A stretch of DNA of 64,000 nt from Crotophaga sulcirostris (taxonomy: Eukaryota > Chordata > Aves > Cuculiformes > Crotophagidae), in assembly GCA_013397455.1 (NCBI GenBank), contig VYZB01000118.1:379755-443754 (forward strand), written 5' to 3'. Under the pieces are notes generated by a model that searched no databases, was not told the DNA's origin, and worked only from the letters and a program-made list of their open reading frames with translations. The translations under genes and the position numbers were made by a program. Positions 36,716 to 49,180 of this stretch are shown here, piece by piece (positions within the stretch are counted from its first letter, which is position 1; the number at the start of each line of letters is the position of its first letter).

Positions 36716-38489
36716 ACAAACTCATTCTTCATTCTGAAAGATTTTATTGTTTATTCTTCAGATACCTTCTATGAAACTGAAAAAGAAACAGGGCTTGGAT
36801 CAAGTTTCAGATCAAGAGTAAGGATAACTTTGCTGCTTGACTTAGAAGACTTACTCCAGGATAGGTTCTCTACTGAAGCCTCTGAGTTATTAGAAAAGAG
36901 GTTCTTATCAGCTTCTGGTGGTCTGGACACATAGGGATTTTGGTTCTGTGCAGTTAAATTAAGGTTTCTACACATCTAATTCCAATTAATTTCAGTAAGT
37001 GTTAGGGAAATAAATAGAAGCTACTTTTGTTTTCCATTTCATTCATATTAATTTTCATTATGTGAGAAATCAGTTTTGTTTATCTTGCCTAATTTGTATA
37101 AATAAACACATATTTAGGATGTAAATGTGATATTCTTCTGGCATAAGTGGGAAGCTGCTGATCCAGAAAGATCCCCATATCACTGCTTATACTTCAACAG
37201 TCTGTGGATCCCAAGATCTTCTAATTTACGCCAGAGAATGCCTTTTCAAGATTTGTCCTGGTCTTCTGTCACTGGGGACTTTCACTATATCAGAAGCTTT
37301 GTTTTGCAGTTTCCTAATGACTTTAAAAAGTAGCAGTAAATGTCAACAAGCAAAAAGGCCAAAAAAAAAGGAGGGAACTGATGCTCTCTAACAGATCCCT
37401 TGAGGATTAGTCACACTAGTTCTTGGTTCTTTCTTTACAATAAATGATACAAGATCTGAAGGCAAGATAAATGTTAAAGGTTCTTTAGTCACTGCCAAGT
37501 CCAACAACTGAGTAAAAATTGAAGAAAATAGCATTTAAAAAATCTTAGCCCTCGAATTCAAATCTTCAGTAGCTTTAAGAAGCAGATCTTGCTATTTATA
37601 GCTTTAATTATCTTGAATTCTGTCTCCCATGGCTTATATAATGACGAACAAAACATGTTTAAAAAGAAACCTGTAAATGCATTTTGTTGTCAAAATTAGT
37701 TGTCTTCTAAATTATAAATACTTTTTATAGAAATAGATATTGCTATATTCTTTGGTAGTTCAGTCACTTGTTCTCTAAGATTTTTCCCATATTAAAAAAC
37801 AGCAGAAAAGCCCACAACACATAAATACTAAATTATTTCAGTTATAATAGCCTCATAGCTCATATACAAATTATTTATCTTCTAGTTTATTTTTATGTGG
37901 TTATGTAGCTACTCTCTTCCATAGCATAATATTTATAATTCATTTAGGAAAATGGAAATATCTACTTGACGTTATATTGCTTTTTTCCATCCTGCCTGAA
38001 GATGCTTTTCATATTTGCACAATAATTCCTTCTGATAAAGTTAAGCAGTAAAAGAATTTTGAGTGTTTCAGATTCTTAAAGGTTCACCGTATCTGTTTTA
38101 ATGAGAAACTATTTTATGAATTATCCCATGACGTGTGTAGTCCAGTATTGATTTTTTCTGTCCTTGTTCTTTGCATTCCGAAGAACAAAGCTTATGTTCA
38201 CTTGTGCTCATTGCCATGGGAAACCTTTCCATGAGATAGTCTTTACATTAGTCTGCTTTGTTTGTTTTTGAATGGTATTGAAAATAAGAGACTCTACTCT
38301 TTCAAGATGGACCTTTGTGCTATATATTCCCCTTTGTAATTGTTACAAACTGACACATACATAAAAAAAGAGATTACCTTCTGCATTTGGTCATATTAAG
38401 CAGGCCAACAACTCTACCGTCTTAAAACACTTCCTAACTCAAGCAAAAAGAAAGAGACCTTAAGTTATTTTTGAAGAAAGCCATCCACT
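36716..38489. other. Gene-free AT-rich interval
   Basis: No gene, RNA or repeat was recognised. Reading frames are all under 70 codons. Confidence 0.6.
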
Positions 38490-38620
38490 GAGTCACTGAA
38501 CCACAGAATATGTTAGGTTGGAGGAAACATCTAGAGATTGCCTGTGCTGACGTCCTCAAAGCAGGGCTGGCTTTAAAAGTAGAGTCATTGCATTCCTTAA
38601 ATAATAAAACCCACTGGTCC
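38490..38620 (-). mobile_element. CR1 3' end fragment
   Basis: 'gaaccacagaatatgttaggttggagga' spans 38499-38526 and is a decayed form of the CR1 3' end in reverse orientation. It is followed by 'catctagagattgcctgtg', 'ctcaaagcagggctggcttt' and 'gcattcct', which matches the 3' untranslated block also seen in reverse at 4260-4320. Confidence 0.72.
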
Positions 38621-39499
38621 AAAAGTTCAATCTTCCTTTCTTTCACTGTGAAAGAAAATGGTGAATAAGTGACTATTTTTGAGTGAGACAGTGCTTCCCT
38701 AACTCACATGCTAGTACACTTGATCAGTATGGGATATGGCCTCTGACCAGCATCCTTGCTCATAAACTCTAGGAAGAAGCAAAATGCTTCTTTAAGACGG
38801 AGATGATTCAAATATGCCAAACAGTGCATTAGTTTTGCTTCACCTAAATTCAATTAGAACCTCTGTATGAAGCTTTTAAATCTCACTGATTTTTTTACAC
38901 TGAATTAAGTATGGTTAGATGCAATAGTCCCTATCAGGATTTTTTGTTCTGAAGAGATGATTACACTATGCTCCATATATCCTTATGCTGGATTTCTTTA
39001 ATAGCATTCCTTTCCTACAGATGTACAATGAAAATAAATTTCTAGGTGTCTCGAAAGTGACATTACCCTGCCTGACATTAGCCTTTGAGGACAAATGATG
39101 GAAGACTGAAAGTTTTCTTTTTTTTTGATCAGAAGATAAAAATGACTCAACGGAGTGTTTTACAGTTTTTAAGCTGTATCCCTTGGATAAAACAAGAATG
39201 TTGCTGGCCAAATGTAGATTTTCTGCTTTGGCAATTCTGCTTCCAGTGTTACCAAATTTCTTCTCAGCTCTTGCTCTGGTGCATTAAAACCTTTCACAGA
39301 GGTAAATTTTTATGTTTCTTCTGGTACAGGATAAAATTTCTTCATGTGTTTTCAAGTGTTAAAATCTCACCAGGGAAGAGGCCATATGTCAAAATAAAAT
39401 CTCCAGGTTTTAAAGTCAAACTCGTGATTTTGAGGGAAAAATAGGTCATGATTTGTGATTGGGTAAGACTGACATCATTAAAGAACTGGCTTTTTATAA
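38621..39499. other. Gene-free AT-rich interval
   Basis: Nothing was recognised. A 119-codon frame (39085-39444, plus) overlaps an 81-codon frame on the other strand and has no domain. Confidence 0.55.
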
Positions 39500-39876
39500 A
39501 ATCATAGAATAGTAATCAGAGAATAGTAATCATAGAAAAGGAACCACAGGATAGTTTGGTTTGGAAGGGACCTTTAAAGGTCATTCAGGCCAACCCCCCT
39601 GCAGTGAACGGGGACATTTTCAACTATATCAGGTTTCTAAGAGCCCTGTCCAACCTGACCTTGGATGTTCCAGGGATCTACCACCTCTCTGCACAACCGG
39701 TTCCAATGTTTCACTACCCACATTGTAAGAAATTTCTTCCTTATATCTTGCCTGACTCTACCCACTTTCAGTTTAAAACCATTATCCCTTACCCAATTGC
39801 GACAGACCCTGCTAAAAAGTTTGTCATCTTTCTTACAAGCCCACTTTAAATACTGGAGGGCTGCAACAGGGTCTCG
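39500..39876 (-). mobile_element. CR1 LINE 3' end with C-terminal coding tail
   Basis: On the minus strand it reads the last part of ORF2 ('DPVAALQYLKWACKKDDKLF', 'RDNGFKLKVGRVRQDIRKKF', 'VKHWNRLCREVVDPWNIQGQ') and then the 3' end. In plus-strand order that end shows 'atcatagaatag', 'ggtttggaagggacctttaa', 'caggccaacccccctgcagt' and 'gttccaatgtttcactaccc'. The tail at 39500-39540 has two copies of 'gaatagtaatca' in place of the usual 8-bp repeats. The reading frame of the C-terminal stretch is still open, so the copy is relatively well kept. Confidence 0.95.
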
Positions 39877-42800
39877 ACACATTCAAATTGGTAACTTGTA
39901 CAAAGGAAGATAACAAAATCTGTAGTATGTGGTATCTGTACCTGTAATATACAATAGTTTGATACCTGTAGCGTGTATTAAGATATATAATTACAATTAC
40001 TTTCCCCAATTGTAAACTTAAACCTGAATTATAGGCCTCTCAAATTTACTGATAGTACCCTCTTCTCCTGGTGGCTTGTCATTGGATAATTTATTATTAT
40101 TGGAAATTCCTTTTTCAATATGCCTTGTAGTTTTTTTTATTTCCTAATGATGATTTCCTGTTACTTACATTGGTTCAAGATACTTAAATTTTAACGTTAT
40201 CACAAAATACAGGATTACATTTGCACTGAATAAAGCGTAGATCAATAAGAAAGAGAAAGGAAACACCAAGTCACCTTGTTAGCTTTCAGATTCTGGAATC
40301 AGCCAGAGACCTGACATTTTCTCAAAAAGAAACAGAAAAACAGTTACATAATTCTGGTACACCCATATCTTCAAAAGCAGAATATGCTGTAGGAATAATT
40401 TTTGGAGATACAAACATCCAACTAATCCAGGATGACCTCAGAATGGTGTTTGCTTTGTCATTAAATACAGAAGAAATTGTACTGAAAAAAACATACAAAA
40501 TTTATCATAAGTATTCTGTGGTTTTAAGCAATACAGGGGAGTAAAATTGGGTATGAAACGGGACATAATTTCCCCCATTTAGATTTAGTAGAAACATTGT
40601 ATTCAGTCTCCAATGTAACATCTTCTAAAATGAGATCAGGCCATTCATTGGTTAATCGCTTTCATAGACTAAACCAGACAATTTGAAACAAAATTTCTTG
40701 AATTACATATTTTACCATGGAACAGCATATCTGCATTTTAAAGTAATCTCATCTAACTAATAATTTAATGTATGTTTGAGGCTTACTTTTGCCCATTTAC
40801 ATTACTTAGATTTCTTGCGTGACCAACTGACAAATGAACCTTGATCAAAGTCAGCATACTTAATCCTGTAAAAGTCAGCATAGAGGCATGTGCACTACTT
40901 GTCAGTTTAGCCCCTTTTCTCATGATAAATCTTTTAATGTATACAGATTTCTTGTTCAATCTTTTAATACAATTATTAGTTCCTATTTTTGAGTTCTTGC
41001 AATGTCAGTCAACAATTTGAAGTTCACCAGTTATTAATAAATCATTAATTTTGAATAGTTCTAGCTGATTGTTCGTTGTTTGCAGGGAGGAGTGGTAGCC
41101 TGCCTCTGAAAGATCCATCAGAGCCTTGTTTTGCTAGATTATTTCTGGGTTTGAAACAGGAAAATGACAAAGCAAATACTTTAGCTTATATGTAAATGCC
41201 TTTGTTAGTGTTTGAATTTACATGTTCAATATGAAGAGCAAGTCTCTCTCCTAATCATACAGAATAGAATCATATAAAATGATACTCCTATATATATGCA
41301 TGCTAGAAAGACCCTATACAGGTTCATAGATGAAAACAGTCCACAAAGTAACAGTAATTTTTTGTATTGAACTATGTGATTCAATAATTGTCTTTCATGT
41401 TTGGTCACGAGTAGTTTTTGATGTATTCGCAGTCCATTACTGAGGGAATTGTTGTTCTTCCTTCCTTTTGTTTGTGTAAGTAATACATCTGACCTAGGTC
41501 AAATAATGATTAGCACTGAAAGCTTCCCATATTTGCTAATGCAGACTAGGTATTTGATACTGCTTTTCCAAAACACAGTAATACTTCATTTGTGGCATCG
41601 TGAAATTCTAGCAATCTAAATGCTTGACTTTGTAACCCTGATAACATTTTTTTAATGTAGTTCATTGCTGTGGAGCTTATTAGCTGATTTTCCCTTAAGT
41701 GAGCTAAAAAACATACTGTACTCCTAAGTAGCGTCCTGTTTATGTCCATTTGTTCTGTGTTTTTAGTTAGAATATTTTTATCCATCCAATAGATGTTGGT
41801 AATATTTTTTTCTTAATTCTTGTTGACTATTTCTAGCAAACAACAATTTGTTTAAATTCCAAATTGTGCTTTACACTATATACAATGCCTAGCACATTCA
41901 GTTCAGAGAAGTACAGAAGATCTTTTGATCTTCAAATGGTCCTTAGCTAGAAGAATAATTTGTCATTGAAACATTTCTTATAAGAGGTTGTTCCCTTTGT
42001 AATCTCCATACCTGAAATTTTAAGTTATAGTTTTTGATGTTTCATTTAAGAAAACCTTAATGATGTAGTTCAAGAAAAAAGATGAAATTGTTAATGAACT
42101 TCAATGTAAACCTGATCATTAGAATGTGAGTCAAACTTGTTGCTGTNNNNNNNNNNNNNNNCTTGAGGTAACTGGAATAGCAGTCAAGTAAAGTAGATAC
42201 AGAAGTCTAAAGACTCATATGGTAGATATTTCAGATTATTGTGACCACCCATGTACATCCACTTTCCTGCCTCAATGTGTGCAAAGATCAGAATGTAAAA
42301 CTATGAAGAAATGTTCCTTCAAGTAGCATAACAAAGAGAATTTGAGGATGTAAAGGTTATTTGCATACTTCAGCTGCAAAGGTAACACCCTTTTGCAGTA
42401 AAGTCTGTTGTGATTCTGGAAGCAATTGTGCTGTTATGCAATGGCAATTAAAGAACTGAATTATTTTTTAATACTTCAGCAGAAGCTAAATTCCACCAAA
42501 TTGTTAGGAAAAACACAATTTAAAAGGATGAACCAAAATGCAATATGTTTAATTTTTAAAATAAAATAGCTGGGTTTGTTGTTCTTCCGTGTTCAAATTG
42601 TGCTTTTACTTGCAAAGACCCCTGTGGTTGAAATAACCCAGTTAGTGTACACTAATAAAAATCCCATTAAATTAAATGGCCACTAGGCATATAGAATGTC
42701 CTGTTGCAATTTCAAGAGACAGTTCGTTACAAGACACCCTGCTATGTACCTTTTATTTTATCAAGGTAGAGGAGAAAAAGAAAAAGTTGCAACATGTGTT

Positions 42801-45800
42801 TATTTCTATGAAAAATATGATTCCAAGTGTACTAGGAAAAACTGATGTGTTGTGTGTTGGTTTTGTTTGGTTGTTTTTTTTTACAGAATGAAAGAGCTGG
42901 CTTATTCCATGTCTGATCCATTTATAGCACAACCTAGGGTAAATATATATAATCAGTAGAATCAATCAGTAATTTTCTTTCTCTGAAATATTACTTGTTT
43001 CTTTTGGAAGGTGGCAATTCACTATATATTGTATTAGAGTAAACTGTTTTAGAGCACATACTGTACTTGTTTGCCAGCAAACATTATTTCTGAAATAGGG
43101 GACTGTTTTTCTCACAAATGTTATTTTTTCTTTCCTTTCTTGTCTTAAAAAAATCCCACACAACAAACCACCAAACTAAAAAACTGCGTCTATATTGAAT
43201 ACTTGTAGAAACAAATTACAAATGTCACACTGAGACGAGTTTAGTACTCGTGGGTCTCTGCAGATATTCCCCTCCATCCTGCCTATCCAAGCAAGGTCTG
43301 TGATATTTTGTTGAAGTAGAAAACAAGAAGTAGGATAGTCTATCTAACTAATTTTACTTTGTGAGATTTTATCGGAAGCTAAAATTTCCAGACGCTGCTA
43401 AACCTCCTATCTTACTTTCCCATAATCTCCTCCATACTTATGGAAATCACAGTGCTGAAATTTACAGTTTTTAAAATTTGTCTCAAATATTCTGGTCCCA
43501 TCCTGTTTCACTACTTGTTTCCTGTTTCATCACTTCGCACCTGGACAATCCCATTTAATAATATCTGATTCTGAAAGATAATATATAGGCTCTCCAGAGG
43601 CACGATAGGCTGGTTGCTCATCTGATGTCTGGTCTGTCAATTGCTTCTTATAGCTTGTTCTAGAAATGAAATACTAGCATCCTCATTAATACCACCACCA
43701 TAGATAAAACACGTATTCAAATGACTTTTTAATGCTAATATAAAGAGATATATCAAAAATATTTTTATTCAATATATAAAAAAAGTGAGATTATCTCACG
43801 TAAAGACACAGAGTCCAAATTCTGATTTTAATCTTTGGTCTCCCTTTTGTTGGTTTAAAATATGATGTGTTTAAAATGCCTATAATAAGGGAACATAATT
43901 ATAACCTTGATATAGCAAGGTTTACTCTAACTCACCTCAGACCAGTGTGCTTGTATTAGATACAGGTGTTTTGAAAGAACTTTGCACTTTGAGTGTCTTC
44001 TGAAGTTATAAACAGATGTAAAGAAATAGCAAGTATAAGAGGTATAACTGGTGTATAGCTGCTCCTTTCTGAATTATATAAATGTTGTAGAGAAAGTTTT
44101 TCCTTTCTACTTTCCAATTTAGCATTTAGCAAACTCTGCCATGGCTACGTGTGGTTCTGAGATCCCTCTGTTGACTATTTCTATTTACTATGATTTATTT
44201 TTTTCTGAAGACTGAATTGTCTTGACGCTGTCCTTACTGATTTAACTAGTTGCTTCAGTGAGCTCGGGGCAGTCTGCCCTCAAAAGTTTATGGCCCTACT
44301 GTCTAAGTATTTTCATGTAGTAGCTTGTCTTTAAGTACTATCATATTTTGTCTTGTTTTTTAACAGTCTACTGCTAAACTAACCTAACATATTCATGCAG
44401 AAATTTTCCCTAAAAATACTTTAAAAAAACAACACTGATAATAGCTACTTGCTGCAAATAGTTGTTGTAGAATCTTTATTAATTTTCTTCTGCTTATACT
44501 CGTGAACATTCGCAGTTATGAGCACAGAGGTCAAAACACCATCCTCACATGGACACTGTTGATTACTTGCTAAATATACATTCAATGGGCTATATGCATT
44601 ACATGATAATAGCAAAGATTTCTTTTCTGTCATTTTCTTCTCAGTTTTGAATGACTCCTTGAAGTTCACAGGACTCAACCTAGTTTCGTATTAAGAAATT
44701 TCTTTAAAAATAGGACAGACAGTAACAACATCATACTTTTAATTTTTCTCCAAGATTGAGTTATTCAGAGAATGGATGGATCCTGACTGTTTTCACATTC
44801 TTACAGACTCTTCATGGGACTAGGAGGGATATGTCCTGATCCTGCTCAGGCTCAAGGAACAACTTCACTCTACTAGGTAAAACGCAAGGAATTTTGCTGT
44901 TCACCGTAGCAGGTGTATGTAAAAAAGTAATTCTCCATATTAAGATCTTAGCGGACTATGAAACCATTTTGGTGAAATGTGAAATTATGTTAATGACAGT
45001 TGGCTTAAAAGGTAAAAGCAAATAGAGTTCTTTTGAAAATCATTAATGCAGGTATAATGAAATTTCTCTGAGTACATAGCATGATTCTCAGGTGCAACTA
45101 TATTATGAAGTGTTAAAGAGGCAGCACAGCAAAAGTGTAAGAAGCTGTTTAACTGGTCAAATATTCCATGACAAATCATTAAGATGGGGTTTCTAACAGT
45201 CCCTATTGCTTTGAGAAAACAGACAAAGCATGAGAGTTGTGTGATAAGAAAGAGGGCTTTCAATCTTTTATTTAGCCATTTTACTTAAATATTTAAATTA
45301 TTTGTAAATCATGTCACATATATTTAAATCATATTATTTTCTTACAGGGAGCATTATTGCCCCCTCCCCCCATGCAATTAATGTGTAAAAGAAATTACTG
45401 ATAAGAGGCAAAATGCAACCATCTGCATTTCTCAGCAATTTCATTTTTTTCGGATAGAACTCACAGGTGTCCTTTAAACAATGATGAATTAGAAGGCACA
45501 GTCTTTTTTTCCTATTCATTTGTTTGTTAACTACCTCTGTGATAGTAATGTATTTGCATATTTAATTTCCTCCATTGTAAATGAGCATCTTTGAACCACT
45601 TCCTAATTATTTTATAATATTCTTGTATTCTTCATTATTCATGCATAATATTTACCAAATAAAATGATTTTTCATCCAAAAGACATTTGAAAGTATTTTA
45701 ATCCTATACATAGATCAGTTGTTTCCAAATACAGTATTAGAAGGGTTAGAAAGGAATTCTTAATATGAAATAGATGTTAAAAAACCAGTTATCTTTATTT

Positions 45801-47969
45801 AGTCTGAAGTTCTCTTTCCTTTGCTCTCTTTTTTCTCTGTGCAAAATATGAATAAACAGGCTGTATGCGTACTAATTCGACTAATGCATGAGAATAAGGA
45901 AATCTTCATTCACTCACAACTTTAGGGTAGATGACAAAGAACATACTACAATAGTCCTGGTAGTGTCCTCCAGTTACTGGTCACTAGTGACCACTGACAA
46001 TTTGTTGAGATTTTATATGTACTCTTGATGAATCTTTCTGTTTCCCTTGACCATACATTCCCCTACTGCCAAGTCTGCACATATAGCTATCATTTTATTC
46101 AGCTGCATTCTATGGGAGGCAGAATCATGTTCCCAACGAAGACGTTACCCAGACTGTATTGTGTTCATGCAAAAAAAACATTATTTGACTCATGGCTATG
46201 TACCCCTACTGATTTGCAGTCTTTACAGATCTCATAAAGTTAAATTTAGAAATATTTTTAAGTGTTCCAGGTGTTGCACTTGCCTACTCTCTTGTCTGGT
46301 ATCTAGACAATATTTTCAAGTTAAAATAAAGTCTAGCTTTTTTTTTTCCACTCCTTGTCCTTTCCAATTCTACCTTCTTTCATCCTTGTCTCTGGCTTTC
46401 TAGCATGGTACATCAGCCCTCCATCTCCATGATTCTATTTCTTCTTGATTTCTGACCTTTAATTATGTACTCCTAAATATCTCATACTCCTCTTTGAATT
46501 CTCTGTGTATTACAAGTAAACCTTAATTTCTATCATTCATTGCTGTTTCAAGTGATAGTATTGAACAACCCTAAAGGAAGCCAGCACAGCACTTCAAAGA
46601 CTGGGAGAAAATGTATGGGTTGCACATTGGCAGTGCTGGCAATTCTACCTCAGCATCGTTTCAACATTTAATCAACTACAAAAGCCTTTTAATGCTTGGG
46701 ATGCTCCAATGCTATAAATATGATCCCTTAAGTAATTACACAGCTTTACGTCCTGTAACATATTTGGTAACACTTTAAATAAAGTGTCTTCATTGCATTT
46801 TGATGCATTTTTAATTTAGACTGGATACAGCTATGATTGCGTGCTAGATAAATAACATTTCAAATTTAAATGGATGCATCGAGATTTCACAACTAGCTAA
46901 TAACCAGACAACTTGGGATACTGCAGTTGAAAGTATCAGTATATTTCAAAGATTAATTAATAATATATATAACAATATACAACTTTTATGAAAACATTTT
47001 TCCTAGCGATAAGAAATAGTGATAGTGACAAGCTATCAGCCACACAGAGTAGTAGTGTGGAGAAGCCTATTACTTTGCCTCCAAGTGAAGACTATAGTAC
47101 AGATTGCTTTTGGAGTGTAGAAAAATCTATGTCAATTCCTGAGTTTCAATATCTAGATACCACTTTTTATCATCTGAACATAAGTTACCATAGACTCATG
47201 ACATTCAGGATGTAATGCCCCTGAAATATTTGTCTCTGGTTTGTGAAACTGTAGTAAGGAAATAAATAAACTGGTCTTAATTAAAAAGTAAAAGTGTTTT
47301 ATTGTCACAATATTTAATTGAAATGTGAATCTTTGTATTAAAAAAGCCCATTCAGTTAATACTTTTCTTTAGCTTTCCTTTTAATTTAAAATCATTAAAA
47401 CCCTTACTTGGCAATGAAGTAAAACTTTGTATTTCAAGATGATATTCCACACTGAATACTTTTTATTTAAATAAAATATTTTTTAAAAAGAGTGTGTGAA
47501 TGAATGTGTTTGAATATACCTTTGATATTGCTAAAGAACAAATAAAATCTACACGTCACGTTACGTATTTCAAAGCAGAATTAATACTTGCATTCAGAAT
47601 TCCACAACACTAAATACAGACTGTAATTGAAGAGGTACAAATGTACCTGCATCTGTGATTTCACAGTAATATGTTTAATGGTATAATGTTTGAATAACAG
47701 TTGCTTATTCTGTAATTTGCACTACAATTAAGTGCTTCTCAAGGACCCCTTCTAGCAGAACACCTCAGTGTTGCAAGCGCTCACTAACGTCCAGAAATCA
47801 AAAGAAAGCGTGAGGTGCTGGGAGGAACTCAAAACTCTTTAGTTAGTTAGCTCTAAGTTGGATTGTCCTAAAAGTAATCTACATCAACTTGACTCCAGTT
47901 TCATTAGAACTGATAGAATGGAAAAATTCTTTTCCATGTCTACACAGGATATTTCTCTTGCTGAAGCTC
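39877..47969. other. Long gene-free AT-rich interval
   Basis: Eight kilobases without a recognisable gene or repeat. It contains one assembly gap and one short candidate exon (42887-42938). Composition around 46560-46960 is suggestive of a conserved non-coding element. Poly-T runs occur near 42871 and 46340. Confidence 0.55.
42147..42161. other. Assembly gap (15 N)
   Basis: Fifteen undetermined bases. Confidence 1.
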
Positions 47970-49180
47970 TGATCTACATTGCCTAATGTGATGTTTTTGT
48001 AATGGAAACATGTAGCTGACTCATATTTAATTTCAAAGACATTACTACCCTTAGATTCTTTTCTGTACAGGTCTCATTTTGTATGATTGCATTTAAATAC
48101 TCTCTTTCAACTGTAGATCTTTTCTCATGCTTTCATTTAATTTGCTCGTCAGTTACTTGCCTTCTCTCCAATTAGCCAAGATCATTTTGATTTATGATCT
48201 TATTCTCCAAAGAGCTTGCAAACCTTGTTCTTTGCAGTTTCCTCTAAAAATACCACTCTTTCATCCAAGCTGTTGATACCACTAACTGGAGCTTGGCCTA
48301 TGAGAAAGTCTATCTGAAAGAGATCCCTTCCCATTTTGGCAGAGACATATTGGTAATTCTTTTTGAGAGCTGCTATTCGAATTTGTTGTACGCAAATCAG
48401 TCAATTTGTTGTAAACATGCCATTGATGTAAATTATGCATCTCAAACAGTATTTCTTTAGGTATTATTCAAATGACTGTGCTCCAAAAACATAACAAAAT
48501 CCAAATATCCTAACAATTCCTCCCATACTCACTATATTATGTCAAAGAAAGAACTTGGACAAAGTTAACATCATTTGCTCTTGTCAAATCAATGTTGATT
48601 CTTTCTCTTACTTCAGTATTTTCAGGTATATATTTGTTTATTTAATAATTTAACCCAGATTCTTTCCAGAGATGAAAGGGAAGATAAGTTCTGAGTTTTT
48701 AATTCTCCTTTTCCCTTTCACTGAAGATGGTTACTGCCTCTGCTTTCCTTTAGTCCTTGGGGATGACAGTAAAGACTTGGAGATTTCTTCAGAAAAGAAT
48801 TGAAATGTGAATTTCTTAAGGCCCTAACAATTCAGACTGTTCTAACTGCATATTTTTCAGTCTATTTGTCTTATTTGGACTGTGTTCCTATCTTCTGGAT
48901 AAACTCAAGCAGGTAGTCACCATTTAATGTTTCAGCAAAGAGTAAAGAATCTTGAAGGCACTAAATATTTCAGTCTCGTCTGTGTCATTTATTATTTACT
49001 TTCCCATTTAGTAATGGATTTATTCTTTTCTTTGTGTTCCTCTTATTTGTGGTGTATTTATAGAACTTTTTCTTGTTGCGTTTTTGTGTTCCTTATTAAT
49101 TGAAACTCAGTTTGTGTCTCAGCCTTTCTGGTTTTATTTCTACATACTTATGCATTTTATTTGCAAGCATATGAGTTCAG
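47970..49180 (-). mobile_element. Ancient CR1/L3-like LINE relic, RT region
   Basis: Several old CR1/L3 blocks lie in the right order for the minus strand: 'gctgactcatatttaatttc' (about 48014) and 'tctcattttgtatg' (48071). Next is 'agatcattttgatttatgat' (48179) with 'ctccaaagagcttgcaa' (48206), then 'tcatccaagctgttgata' (48262). After these come 'tattatgtcaaagaaagaac' (48535) with 'gctcttgtcaaatcaatgtt' (48577), 'tttaataatttaacccagat' (48640) and 'ctttccagagatgaaagg' (48661). The last is 'gcctttctggttttatttctacat' (49121-49144). These correspond to the C-terminal region, the catalytic region and the upstream linker. The coding frame is destroyed. A weak match ('cagtgggat', about 49689) suggests it may continue to about 49740. 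Confidence 0.72.

Noticed and set aside
41255..41290. 'agaatagaatcatataaaatg' as a CR1 tail
   Set aside because: Only a short resemblance, with no CR1 sequence on either side.
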